A stretch of 22,002 nt of DNA from Deltaproteobacteria bacterium (GCA_030624945.1 JAUXJB010000002.1:1-22002); one strand, 5' to 3'. Shown: positions 1-7,659, numbered from the stretch's first letter. Notes: generated by a model not told the origin, from the sequence alone. Made by a program: numbers and translations.

Positions 1-452
1 AGAACCCGCTTGGCGGCCTCGAGCGTGCGCCGCCCGACGCCGCCCTCCAACGTCGAGAACGGGATCCCGGAGACGACTAGGTCTGCCCGCCCCTCACCGG
101 TCTGTGCGAGCGCGCGCTCCAGATCCGTCGAGCAGCCCTCGTAGATCGTGATCCGCGGGTCGGGCCAGCTCGTGCGAAGCAGCCCCGCGAACGCCGGCAG
201 GATCTCGACCGCGACCAGCTTGCCGTCGGCGGGCATCCGCTGGAGGATCTGGCCCGTCAGCACGCCGGTTCCGGCTCCGAGCTCGACGATCACCCGGGCC
301 GTCGCGACGCTCCCGCACTCGAGCACGCGGCGCGCCAGAAACCGTGAGCTGGGAACGACGGAGCAGACCTCTTTGGGGTTGCGCAGGAAGCCCTTGAAGA
401 ACTCGAGCGGCAGGTTCACCGCCTCGCTTTGCCTATCCAGTGGCGATCTCAT
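1..452 (-). CDS. PmtA-like SAM-dependent methyltransferase (partial, C-terminus off the left edge)
   Basis: The first 150 residues of a class I SAM-dependent methyltransferase are visible; the rest lies beyond base 1. The SAM-binding motif I is ELGAGTG at residues 57-63. A following acidic strand end (AVEI, about 81-84) would hold the ribose. The stretch SGIPFSTL at 128-135 is the post-strand-4 motif of the phospholipid N-methyltransferase (PmtA)/rRNA adenine dimethylase-like group. The N-terminal region (FFKGFLRNPKEVCSVVPSSRFLARR) also resembles that group. The likely role, by family, is stepwise methylation of phosphatidylethanolamine at the inner membrane; an rRNA or other methyltransferase is the alternative. 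The ATG at 450-452 is preceded by GGAG about 7 nt upstream. The gene diverges from the reductase at 726. Confidence 0.75.
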   Translation of the reverse strand, partial: MRSPLDRQSEAVNLPLEFFKGFLRNPKEVCSVVPSSRFLARRVLECGSVATARVIVELGAGTGVLTGQILQRMPADGKLVAVEILPAFAGLLRTSWPDPRITIYEGCSTDLERALAQTGEGRADLVVSGIPFSTLEGGVGRRTLEAAKRV

Positions 453-725
453 TCAGGCTCCGTTGTCGGCCCGCTCGGAAGTGTGAGGAATAATGGGAAG
501 AGCTGATTCCGCAAGTAGAGACCCTTTTATCGCGGGAGCGGAATGCGGGTCAACCGCCCCCCCCCAGGGGGACGGCCAGCCGCCACAGGAGCGGGTGGAG
601 GCCCTGGTGCTCCCGCGGTCCCAGCCAGGCCATGAGCCACGACCTGTCCGGAGCCAGGCAGCCGCTTGAACCGGCTTCGCCCAGGCCGCATGATGCGTCT
701 CGGAGCGTGAAATAGGAGAACGACC
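453..725. other. Intergenic spacer between divergent genes
   Basis: This 273-bp spacer separates the methyltransferase (leftward) from the reductase (rightward), so it should carry both promoters. I see no convincing -35/-10 pair. It contains a 7-bp perfect inverted repeat, ATTCCGC at 504-510 and GCGGAAT at 536-542 with a 25-nt loop, which overlaps a locally A/T-richer patch. It also contains a run of nine C (555-563) followed by A and five G. The reductase ribosome-binding site (AGGAG, about 713-717) lies at its right end. No gene is supported here. Confidence 0.5.
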
Positions 726-1883
726 ATGACGCGTGCGTACTCGATCAGCGCAGAGTCCATCGCCAAGGAACGAGAGCGGGTGGCAGACGACCTCTCCCGG
801 TTCGACGTCTCCCGCGTCATCCAGATGGATGAGCTGGAGCTACGGCCGATGGGCCCCTTCGACGTACACCTCAGGATCCTGGCGGTCTCCGCGGAGCACA
901 ACGTCGACCACGCAGCGCTCGCCGATACGATCAACATCGTCGAGACGCGCGGCGGCAAGATGTACCCGGGAAATTCGGCCGTTGGGGAGATCCTCGGCGT
1001 TGGAGATGGCGTCCAGAGGTTCAAGCCGGGCGAGATCGTTCTCACACACTGCAACGGCGCGCCGGACAAGTTCGGCTACCCGCTCCGCATCTGGGGCTAT
1101 GACCAGCCCGACTCGATCGGCTGGTACGCCGAGGAGGCGATGGTCGAGGAGTGGCAGCTGATCCCCTGTCCCCTGGACTGCGGGCTCTCGCTGTGGGAGA
1201 TGGCGGCGCTTCCGCTGCGGGCGCCGACCGCCTACCACCTCTGGCGCCGCGCCATCGGCATCTACCGCCTCAAGGTACCCGCCGAGAGGCAGGCTGTTCT
1301 GAACGTGCTCGCATTCGGTGGAGGTGTTTCCGAGCTCTTCTTGATGCTCGCGGCCTCCCAGGGGCACAACGCGTTCTTCTGCTCCGGGAGCGAGGAACGG
1401 CGCGACGCCCTGGCCGAGCGCGGAATCGTGGGAATCGACCAGAACACCTTCAACCGCTTCGCGACGCGCGACGACGTCCGCGCGTTCAGCAAGGAGGTGC
1501 GACAGCTCACCTCGGGCGAGAACGTACACATCGTGTGCGACATGCTGCGCGGTCCCGTCGCCGACGCGGGAATCAACATTCTGGCTCGCCAGGGTGTGAA
1601 CGTGAGTGCGGGCTGGCAGCTGGCGCAGAAGGTCACCTACAACTCCACGATTCAGTCGGTCAAGCAGGTGACGCTCGACCACGTCCACCTCGAGACCATC
1701 GACGGCTCCGTGGCGGCGACAGAGCTCTACGGGCGAGTATTCAAGCCCACAATACACAAAGAGGTGTACGCCTTCGAGGATCTTCCGCGCTGCATGCAGG
1801 AGATGTACGAGAACGTCCAAACGGGCATCCCGATCATCCGGGTGGCCCAGGAGCTGCCCGCTGCGTTCGGCCAAACCGGGTAG
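726..1883 (+). CDS. Medium-chain dehydrogenase/reductase (MDR) family oxidoreductase, crotonyl-CoA reductase-like
   Basis: A 385-residue NAD(P)H-dependent oxidoreductase of the MDR superfamily. The N-terminal GroES-like half carries PGNSAVGEILGVGDGVQRFKPGE (about 81-103). The nucleotide-binding half has a glycine motif at 196-203 (AFGGGVSE), followed by a serine/arginine patch (CSGSEERRDAL) that could hold NADPH. The GHE zinc-ligand motif of alcohol dehydrogenases is absent, which suggests a zinc-free reductase. The IWGYDQPDSIGWYAEEAMV region (about 122-140) recalls the crotonyl-CoA reductase branch, but I cannot assign a substrate. The start is supported by AGGAG upstream of 726. It is the first gene of a run with the EVE protein (5-nt gap) and an acyl-CoA ligase, so an acyl-CoA or enoyl substrate is a reasonable inference. 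Confidence 0.72.
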   Translation: MTRAYSISAESIAKERERVADDLSRFDVSRVIQMDELELRPMGPFDVHLRILAVSAEHNVDHAALADTINIVETRGGKMYPGNSAVGEILGVGDGVQRFKPGEIVLTHCNGAPDKFGYPLRIWGYDQPDSIGWYAEEAMVEEWQLIPCPLDCGLSLWEMAALPLRAPTAYHLWRRAIGIYRLKVPAERQAVLNVLAFGGGVSELFLMLAASQGHNAFFCSGSEERRDALAERGIVGIDQNTFNRFATRDDVRAFSKEVRQLTSGENVHIVCDMLRGPVADAGINILARQGVNVSAGWQLAQKVTYNSTIQSVKQVTLDHVHLETIDGSVAATELYGRVFKPTIHKEVYAFEDLPRCMQEMYENVQTGIPIIRVAQELPAAFGQTG

Positions 1884-1888
1884 CGGCC

Positions 1889-2323
1889 ATGCCGCGCGCC
1901 TACTGGCTCGCGAAGTCCGAACCCGGTAGCTACTCCTGGTGGGACCTCGAGAAGGACGGGAGCACCTACTGGGACGGCGTCCGGAACTACCAGGCCAGAA
2001 ACAACCTGCAGGCGATGAAGAAGGGAGACCTCGTCCTCTTCTACCACTCGGTCAACGACCCGGGGGTCTTCGGGATCGCGCGCGTCACGGGCGCGGCGTA
2101 CCCGGACCCGACGACCGACGACGAGCGCTGGGTTGCCGTCGATATTGAGCCCGTCGTCGGACTCGAGCGCCCGGTCTCCTTGAAGGAGATCAAAGCGGAG
2201 CGCAAGCTCCAGCAGATGGCCCTCCTCAAGCAATCGCGACTGTCGGTCATGCCCGTCGAGCGTGAGCACTTCGACAAGATCCTCGCTCTGGGAAATACGC
2301 GACTCCCAGGCCGGAAGAGCTGA
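1889..2323 (+). CDS. EVE domain-containing protein (THYN1-like)
   Basis: A 144-residue stand-alone EVE domain, a member of the PUA/YTH-like fold that binds modified bases in DNA or RNA. Diagnostic features are YWLAKSEP at residues 5-12 and WDGVRNYQARN at 28-38, followed by a KKGDLVLFYHS strand and GVFGIARV. Length is normal for the bacterial stand-alone family. The ATG is 5 nt after the reductase stop and has no strong Shine-Dalgarno sequence, so translational coupling is likely. Its molecular target is unknown. The position between two metabolic genes does not suggest a restriction or defence role, and no nuclease or methyltransferase partner is adjacent. Confidence 0.88.
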   Translation: MPRAYWLAKSEPGSYSWWDLEKDGSTYWDGVRNYQARNNLQAMKKGDLVLFYHSVNDPGVFGIARVTGAAYPDPTTDDERWVAVDIEPVVGLERPVSLKEIKAERKLQQMALLKQSRLSVMPVEREHFDKILALGNTRLPGRKS

Positions 2324-2346
2324 ACCGCCCGGATGGGAGGTAGAAC

Positions 2347-3834
2347 ATGGCTCTGAATCTCGGAACGATCCTCGCCACCTCCGCCCGCGAGCGACCCGAT
2401 CACACCGCGGTGCGGCTGAACGAGGCAAAGCTCACGTATGCGGAGCTCGATCGGGCCGCGCGGGGGATCGCGACAGGCCTGCGCGAGCACGGACTCGACC
2501 CCGGCAGCCACGTGGCCCTGTTGATGCCGAACGTGCCGGAGTTCTCGGAGGCGTACTTCGGGATCCTCTACGCGGGCTGCACCGTCGTACCCCTGAACAT
2601 CCTCCTGTCCGCGCCCGAGGTCAGCTACCACCTCCAGGACTCGCAATCAAAGCTGCTCTTGGCCCATCCGCAGTTCGAGGGTCCAGCAAGCGAAGGTGCC
2701 CAGGCGAACGGGATTCCGGTCTTCTGGGCGGGGGAAGGCTCACCGCGGTTGCGGGACCTGGCGCAAAGCGAGCCAATCGAGAGCCTGTATCCCTGCCAGG
2801 AGCAGGACACGGCCGTCATCCTCTACACCTCTGGTACGACGGGCAGGCCGAAGGGAGCCGAGCTCACGCACTCCAACCTGCTCCTCAACTGCGCGGCGGT
2901 CGTGCCGCGGCTGATCCCCTTTGGTAAGGACGACGTGGCGCTCGGGACCCTGCCCCTCTTCCACTCCTTCGGTCAGACCTGCATCCAGAACGCGAGCTTC
3001 GCCGCGGGCAGCACCGTGACCCTGCTCCCTCACTTCACTCCGCAGGAGGCACTCGAGATCATGCAGCGCGACCGCGTGACGCTGTTCGCGGGGGTGCCGA
3101 CCATGTACTTCGCGATCTTGAACCACGAGGGGGCGGATGCGTACGACCTGTCGAGCTTGCGCTACTGCCTGACCGGCGGCGCGGCCATGCCGGTCGAGGT
3201 GATGAAGCGGTTCGAGGAGCGATACCCCGTCAAGATCCTCGAGGGCTACGGTCTGTCCGAGACCTCTCCGGTGGCGAGCTTCAACATGCTCGACAGACCC
3301 CGCAAGCCCGGCTCGATCGGCTATCCCGTATGGGGCGTCGACCTGGCCATCCTCGATCCCGAGGATCGGCCGCTCCCGGACGGCGAACGCGGCGAGATCT
3401 GCATCCGCGGCCACAACGTCATGAAGGGCTACTACCGACGACCCGAGGCCAACGCCGAGGCGTTGCGGAACGGCTGGTTCCACACGGGCGACATCGGCGT
3501 ACGGGATGAGGACGGCAGCTACCGGATCGTCGACCGCCTGAAAGACATGATCATCCGCGGCGGCTTCAACGTGTACCCGCGCGAAATCGAGGAGGTCCTC
3601 TACGCCCACCCGGCCGTGGTCGAAGCCGCGGTGATCGGCGTCCCCCACGAGGCCCTGGGCGAGGAGATCAAGGCGGTTCTCACCCTGGGAGCCGGACAGG
3701 AGACCACCGCCGAGGAGATCATCGCCTACTGCAAGCAGCACCTCGCCGCCTACAAGTACCCCCGCTTCGTCGAGTTCGTGGAAACCCTCCCGAAGGGTCC
3801 CACCGGCAAGATCCTCAAGCGCGAGCTCGTATAG
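2347..3834 (+). CDS. AMP-dependent acyl-CoA synthetase (long-chain fatty acid-CoA ligase-like)
   Basis: A 495-residue adenylate-forming enzyme (ANL superfamily) that would activate a carboxylic acid with ATP and ligate it to coenzyme A. Visible motifs are the phosphate-binding loop LYTSGTTGRPKG (159-170), the GYGLSETSP motif (300-308), the hinge region YRIVDRLKDMIIRGG, and the C-terminal catalytic lysine of PTGKILKREL (Lys488). It is close to the size of shorter FadD/FadK-type or FcsI-like ligases. A GGAGG sequence at 2336-2340 sets the ATG. It closes the three-gene run starting at 726. A fatty acid is the usual substrate for this subgroup, but aromatic or branched acids cannot be excluded. 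Confidence 0.88.
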   Translation: MALNLGTILATSARERPDHTAVRLNEAKLTYAELDRAARGIATGLREHGLDPGSHVALLMPNVPEFSEAYFGILYAGCTVVPLNILLSAPEVSYHLQDSQSKLLLAHPQFEGPASEGAQANGIPVFWAGEGSPRLRDLAQSEPIESLYPCQEQDTAVILYTSGTTGRPKGAELTHSNLLLNCAAVVPRLIPFGKDDVALGTLPLFHSFGQTCIQNASFAAGSTVTLLPHFTPQEALEIMQRDRVTLFAGVPTMYFAILNHEGADAYDLSSLRYCLTGGAAMPVEVMKRFEERYPVKILEGYGLSETSPVASFNMLDRPRKPGSIGYPVWGVDLAILDPEDRPLPDGERGEICIRGHNVMKGYYRRPEANAEALRNGWFHTGDIGVRDEDGSYRIVDRLKDMIIRGGFNVYPREIEEVLYAHPAVVEAAVIGVPHEALGEEIKAVLTLGAGQETTAEEIIAYCKQHLAAYKYPRFVEFVETLPKGPTGKILKRELV

Positions 3835-3846
3835 CTCGCGGGGGTT

Positions 3847-4281
3847 CTAGGGCAAAGACTCGAACTTTCCAATGCGGCGAGCGTGGCGGCCGCCCTCGAA
3901 CTCTTCCTCGAGCCAGATGCGCACCCACTTGAGCAGGTCCTCGCTCGGGAACTCGCCCGCGCCGATGCACAGGACGTTCGAGTCGTGGTGGTTGCGGGTC
4001 ATGGCGGCGGTGCGCTCGCTGTACACGAGGGCGGCGCGCGCACCGGGGATCCGATTGGCGAGCATCGACATGCCGATCCCGTTCGTGCAGGCCAGGATCG
4101 CCCGGTCCGTCTCGCCGTTCGCAGCGCTCTGCGCCGCCGGTATTCCGAAGTCCGGATAGTCGCAGGACTCGCTGGAATCGGTTCCGAAGTCCTCCACCTC
4201 GTGCCCGAGTCTCTCGAGCTCCCGCCGGAGCTCGCATTTGAACTCGTAACCGGCGTGGTCCGAGGCAACGGCGATTCTCAT
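3847..4281 (-). CDS. rpiB: Ribose-5-phosphate isomerase B
   Basis: A 144-residue RpiB/LacAB-family enzyme interconverting ribose 5-phosphate and ribulose 5-phosphate in the pentose phosphate pathway. ASDHAG (6-11) supplies the phosphate-contacting Asp/His. Cys65 aligns with the catalytic cysteine of E. coli RpiB (Cys66). His98 in TRNHHDSNVL aligns with the ring-opening histidine. The GRHARRIGKFE end is typical. The active-site loop reads CTNGIGMSM rather than the common CGTGIGMSI. The ATG is preceded by GGGGAG and lies 22 nt after the aldolase stop, so the two are probably cotranscribed. It converges with the ligase at 3834 across 12 nt. Confidence 0.93.
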   Translation of the reverse strand: MRIAVASDHAGYEFKCELRRELERLGHEVEDFGTDSSESCDYPDFGIPAAQSAANGETDRAILACTNGIGMSMLANRIPGARAALVYSERTAAMTRNHHDSNVLCIGAGEFPSEDLLKWVRIWLEEEFEGGRHARRIGKFESLP

Positions 4282-4303
4282 CGAAACTCCCCGTGGACTC
4301 CCC

Positions 4304-5227
4304 TCAGGCCGCCGCCCGGTAGATGTCCATCACCGCGTGCAGCAGGTCGATCGCCTCTCGCTTGTCGCGCTGGAAGGAGTTGCGGCCGATGATGGAGCCA
4401 AACCCCCCGCCGTCCGCGATGGCCTGGATCTCGTCGATCAGGCCCTGCCGACCCTTTGCCGGACCACCCGAGAAGATCACGATACGGCGGCCGCCGAAGG
4501 CGCTCTGCACCACGTGGCTGATCCGCTCCGCGAGCGAGCCCACGGGGATTCCCTGCTCCTCGTACACCTTGCGGGCCGCCGCCTGCTCGATGTGCTCCGT
4601 CGGCGGCTTGACCTTGATCATGTGCGCTCCGAGCTGCGCCGCGATCTGCGCGGCGTACGCGCAGACGTCGATCGCGGTCTCCCCTTGCTTGGAGATGCCG
4701 GATCCACGCGGGTAGGACCAGATCACCACCGCGAGGCCCACGTGCTTGGCCTCCTCGGCGAGCTCCCGGATCTCCTCGTACATCAGGTTGCGGTTCGCCG
4801 ACGCCGGATAGATCGTGAAGCCGATCGCGGAGCAGCCGAGTCGCAGGGCGTCCTCGACGGAGCCGGTCACCGCGGGACACGGATCCTCTCCCGCATAGAG
4901 GGAGTCGGAGCTGTTGAGCTTGAGGATCAGCGGGATATCGCCCGCGAACTCTGCCGCCCCCGCCTCGAGGAAGCCCAGCGGTGCCGCATACGCATTGCAG
5001 CCCGCATCGATCGCGAGCTGAAAGTGGTAGCGAGGGTCGTAGCCCGGGGCGTTGGGAGCGAAGCTGCGGGCCGGCCCGTGCTCGAATCCCTGGTCCACGG
5101 GCAGGATGACCATCTTGCCGGTACCGCCCAGCCGCCCGTGGTTCAACATGCGGGCGAGATTCGTGCGGGTGCCCGGGTTGTCGGACGAGTACCAGGAGAG
5201 GATCTCCTTTACGCGCTTGCTACTCAC
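4304..5227 (-). CDS. fbaB: Class I fructose-bisphosphate aldolase (DhnA/FbaB type)
   Basis: A 307-residue Schiff-base aldolase of the DhnA family, which cleaves fructose 1,6-bisphosphate to the two triose phosphates. VILPVDQGFEHGP (about 40-52) is the conserved first-strand signature. Lys205 in HMIKVKPP is the likely Schiff-base lysine. IFSGGPAKG and IIGRNSFQR near the C-terminus would bind phosphate. An upstream in-frame ATG would add 30 basic residues without homology. I prefer the GTG at 5225-5227, which has a perfect AGGAGG 7 nt upstream. The partner gene downstream is rpiB, giving a small central-carbon operon. Confidence 0.9.
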   Translation of the reverse strand: MSSKRVKEILSWYSSDNPGTRTNLARMLNHGRLGGTGKMVILPVDQGFEHGPARSFAPNAPGYDPRYHFQLAIDAGCNAYAAPLGFLEAGAAEFAGDIPLILKLNSSDSLYAGEDPCPAVTGSVEDALRLGCSAIGFTIYPASANRNLMYEEIRELAEEAKHVGLAVVIWSYPRGSGISKQGETAIDVCAYAAQIAAQLGAHMIKVKPPTEHIEQAAARKVYEEQGIPVGSLAERISHVVQSAFGGRRIVIFSGGPAKGRQGLIDEIQAIADGGGFGSIIGRNSFQRDKREAIDLLHAVMDIYRAAA

Positions 5228-5234
5228 GGTGCTC

Positions 5235-5240
5235 CCTCCT
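5235..5240 (-). promoter_or_regulatory. Ribosome-binding site deciding the aldolase start
   Basis: On the minus strand this reads AGGAGG, a full match to the anti-Shine-Dalgarno sequence, with a 7-nt spacer to GTG at 5225-5227. It argues for the GTG start over an upstream ATG in the same frame. Confidence 0.8.
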
Positions 5241-5369
5241 ACCTGAGCGCCCTTCGCGCTCGAGAACGGGTCTCGCCTGCCGCCGCGCGGGTCGTCCGCT
5301 CGACGGCAACGGGGCAAGTCTAGCGCGGACCCGGATCGGCTCCAGGCCTCCCCGTCATGGCCGAGCTAG

Positions 5370-5375
5370 TAGAAT
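5370..5375 (+). promoter_or_regulatory. Possible -10 box for the enoyl-CoA hydratase gene
   Basis: TAGAAT matches the sigma-70 -10 consensus at 5 of 6 bases and sits 27 nt before the ATG at 5403. I find no good -35 hexamer at normal spacing, so this may be a weak or activator-dependent promoter, or chance. Confidence 0.25.
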
Positions 5376-5402
5376 CGGGCAGCCCGCAACGGAGGTCACC
5401 AG

Positions 5403-6173
5403 ATGCCCGATCTCGAGCTCACCGTCGATGGCGGAATCGCAACGGTCCTGCTCAACCGCCCGGAAAACCTGAACGCGCTGTCTTCGCAAGTCCTCGGCGA
5501 GCTCGACTCCGCCGTCTCGCGGATCGAGGAGTCCCGCGATATCGCGGGAGTCCTCGTGACGGGAGCGGGCCGCGCGTTCGTGGCGGGGGCCGACATCGAG
5601 GAGATCGCGGGGCTGGACCCGGCGCAGGGCCTGCGCTTCTGCGAGCGCGGGCAGGCCGTGTTCTCGCGCATAGAGCGGCTCGAGAAGCCGGTCGTCGCCG
5701 CCGTGAACGGGTTCGCCCTCGGCGGGGGCTGCGAGCTGGCCATGGCCTGCCACATGCGCGTGGCCTCGAACCGCGCCCGATTCGGCCAGCCCGAGGTGAA
5801 GCTGGGCATCCTGCCGGGCTTTGGCGGCACGCAGCGGCTGCCCAGACTCGTAGGGCGAGGCATAGCGACACAGCTGATCCTGAGCGGCGAGATGATCGAT
5901 GCCGACGAGGCGTTGCGGATCGGGTTGGTGAACGAGGTCGTCGAGCCCGATGCCCTGCTCGAGCGCGCGCGCAGCGTGCTCGAGCAATGTCTGGCAAACG
6001 GCCCGCGCGCGCTCGCGGCCTCGCTGGTCGCGATCCGGGACGGCCTCGAGCTCCCCCTGGAAGAGGCCCTCAAGGTCGAGGCGAGTCTCTTCGCCTCGAC
6101 CTGCGGTACGCCCGAGATGCTCGAGGGAACCCGCGCTTTCCTCGAGAAGCGTGATCCCAAGTTCCCCCACTAG
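5403..6173 (+). CDS. Enoyl-CoA hydratase/isomerase (crotonase) family protein
   Basis: A 256-residue crotonase-fold enzyme, most likely hydrating trans-2-enoyl-CoA to 3-hydroxyacyl-CoA. The oxyanion-hole and CoA contacts are seen in AFVAGADIEEI (58-68) and NGFALGGGCELAMACH (102-117). Both catalytic glutamates of classical hydratases are present: Glu111 in GGGCELA and Glu131 in FGQPEVKLGI. This favours true hydratase activity over an isomerase or dehalogenase. Length matches the family. GGAGG at 5391-5395 supports the ATG. It is a single gene, divergent from the aldolase and convergent with the FAH-family gene at 6253. Confidence 0.92.
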   Translation: MPDLELTVDGGIATVLLNRPENLNALSSQVLGELDSAVSRIEESRDIAGVLVTGAGRAFVAGADIEEIAGLDPAQGLRFCERGQAVFSRIERLEKPVVAAVNGFALGGGCELAMACHMRVASNRARFGQPEVKLGILPGFGGTQRLPRLVGRGIATQLILSGEMIDADEALRIGLVNEVVEPDALLERARSVLEQCLANGPRALAASLVAIRDGLELPLEEALKVEASLFASTCGTPEMLEGTRAFLEKRDPKFPH

Positions 6174-6252
6174 CGAGGGCGCCAACCTGGTCGGGGTGGA
6201 GGAACTGGCCGAAGACGATCCTATGGCCGTCCGGACCATCTTTCTGCTCCGT

Positions 6253-7128
6253 TCAGAACCGGACGGTGTCGGCTGGCTCCTCGATCACTGGATTCTCGAG
6301 TGTCCCGATCCGGTCGATCTCGATTCGAACGGTCTGCCCGGGCTTCAGAAAGCCCGGCGGCGACATCGCCATTCCGACCCCCGAAGGTGTACCCGTGGTC
6401 ACCACGTCGCCCGGCTCGAGCGTGGACACCGTGGATAGCGTGGCGACCAGGTTGAAGCAGTTGAACAGCAGGTACTTCGTATTCGACCGCTGTCGGAGAT
6501 CGCCGTCCACGTACGTCTCGAGCCCGAGCGAGTGCGGGTCGCCGATCTCGTCCGGCGTGACGAGCCACGGACCACAGGGGCCGTGGGTGTCCCAGGACTT
6601 CCCGAGCGTCATCGTAGGCGATCGCGCCTGCCAGTCCCTGACGCTCACGTCGTTCACGATCATGTAGCCGCCGATCACCTCGTGAGCGCGGTCCTCCGGC
6701 ACGTGGCGGCAGCGCTTCCCGATCACGAACGCGAGCTCGCCCTCGTAGTCGACCGCCGTCGAGGCCCGCGGAACGTGAATCGGATCTCGGTGGGCCGAGA
6801 CACAGCTCGTCTGCTTGTTGAAGACGAGCGGAAACTCCGGCAGCTCGCGCCCCATCTCTTCGATGTGATCCGTGTAGTTCAGGCCGATGCCCAGGAACTT
6901 CGACGGGTGCAAGACGGGTGCCTCGAACCGCACGTCTGCGAGCGCCAGGCGTCGCTGTGCCCCTTCTGCCGCGCTCCGGGCCGCCTCGCGCGCGGCCCGC
7001 CCCGCCGCGAGAAAGCGGGCCATCTCCGTCGGCAGGTCGGGTGCAGCCGCCGCGAGATCGACGATCTCGTCCCCGACAACGACACCGATGCGGGTCCGCC
7101 CCGCCTCCGTGAACGTCAACAGACGCAC
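6253..7128 (-). CDS. Fumarylacetoacetate hydrolase (FAH) family protein
   Basis: A 291-residue FAH-fold metal-dependent hydrolase, isomerase or decarboxylase. Residues 1-70 form the variable N-terminal domain, and the catalytic domain starts at PSKFLGIGLNYTDH (75-88). Likely metal ligands are Glu129 and Glu131 in DYEGELAFVIG, and Asp160 in GGYMIVNDVS. GTPSGVGMAMSP near the C-terminus is the conserved substrate loop. Members act on acylpyruvates, fumarylacetoacetate, ureidoglycolate or homoprotocatechuate products, and the substrate cannot be read here. The start is GTG at 7126-7128, with AGGAG 6 nt upstream. It diverges from the gene at 7174 over only 45 bp. Confidence 0.9.
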   Translation of the reverse strand: MRLLTFTEAGRTRIGVVVGDEIVDLAAAAPDLPTEMARFLAAGRAAREAARSAAEGAQRRLALADVRFEAPVLHPSKFLGIGLNYTDHIEEMGRELPEFPLVFNKQTSCVSAHRDPIHVPRASTAVDYEGELAFVIGKRCRHVPEDRAHEVIGGYMIVNDVSVRDWQARSPTMTLGKSWDTHGPCGPWLVTPDEIGDPHSLGLETYVDGDLRQRSNTKYLLFNCFNLVATLSTVSTLEPGDVVTTGTPSGVGMAMSPPGFLKPGQTVRIEIDRIGTLENPVIEEPADTVRF

Positions 7129-7146
7129 GTGTTCTCCTCAGCGAGC

Positions 7147-7154
7147 AGTATAAC
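7147..7154. promoter_or_regulatory. Overlapping -10-like boxes in a 45-bp divergent spacer
   Basis: AGTATAAC reads TATAAC (7149-7154) on the plus strand and TATACT (7147-7152) on the minus strand, each 5 of 6 to the -10 consensus. The minus-strand box would give an FAH-gene leader of only about 12 nt. No -35 match is seen on either strand, so this is tentative. Confidence 0.3.
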
Positions 7155-7173
7155 GCGTGCTAAGATTCCGCTG

Positions 7174-7638
7174 ATGCCGGAAGAGCGCGTCGCGGTTGCA
7201 CGTTATTCCTCTCCAATCGAGGCGAACCTGGCGCGCATGCGATTGGCGATCGCGGGAATCGAGGCATCTCTCACAAATGAGCAGGCGGCGGCCCTGTCGG
7301 GCGTGCCGGAAGACGGGCTCCCGATTCAGCTAGAGGTCGCACGCACCGACGCGCGCGGCGCCCTCGAGGTCCTCGGACAAAGGGCGGAGGAGCCCGCTGA
7401 AGAGCGCACGTGGCGAAACCGCGACGTGAATCCCGAGCGCTGCCCGATCTGCGGGTCCTCCTTCGTGGAGGTCCAGCAGCCATCGATCTCGGGTCGCATT
7501 CTTCGAACCCTGCTGACGAGCCTCGTCCCCATCCCCGCCTCCACGTTGGAGAGCAAGTCGCGCTCCTGCGGCGTCTGCAGGCACCGCTGGAAGAAGCAGC
7601 TGGGAGAGACCCACGAGCCGCCCGATCCCGGGAGCTGA
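7174..7638 (+). CDS. DUF2007-like protein with C-terminal split zinc ribbon
   Basis: A 154-residue protein of unknown function. Residues 4-68 (VAVARYSSPIEANLARMRLAIAGI and onwards, ending IQLEVARTDARGALEVL) look like the DUF2007 'putative signal-transducing' domain, a small ferredoxin-like fold. Residues 90-135 hold two CxxC knuckles (Cys90/Cys93 and Cys132/Cys135), expected to bind one zinc. Between the knuckles is a hydrophobic stretch (about 107-122, GRILRTLLTSLVPIPA), too short to be sure it enters a membrane. The ATG at 7174 is the first good start after the divergent spacer. The lipoprotein gene follows after 21 nt and may be cotranscribed. Confidence 0.7.
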   Translation: MPEERVAVARYSSPIEANLARMRLAIAGIEASLTNEQAAALSGVPEDGLPIQLEVARTDARGALEVLGQRAEEPAEERTWRNRDVNPERCPICGSSFVEVQQPSISGRILRTLLTSLVPIPASTLESKSRSCGVCRHRWKKQLGETHEPPDPGS

Positions 7639-7659
7639 CGCGACCAAGAAGCGGTAGCC

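Noticed and set aside
527..1069. A 180-codon minus-strand frame covering the spacer upstream of the reductase
   Set aside because: It overlaps the well-supported reductase coding region, its product looks like random Arg/Pro/Ser-rich sequence, and it runs through the C9 tract.
4304..5317. The longer aldolase frame starting at the upstream ATG
   Set aside because: The added 30 residues are Arg/Gly-rich with no homology, whereas GTG at 5225-5227 has a perfect AGGAGG at ideal spacing.
6338..6357. Perfect 8-bp hairpin CCGGGCTT-CAGA-AAGCCCGG, considered as a terminator for the enoyl-CoA hydratase gene
   Set aside because: It lies inside the FAH-family coding region, where it encodes the conserved PGFLKPG segment, and has no T-run after it. 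The symmetry is explained by codons.
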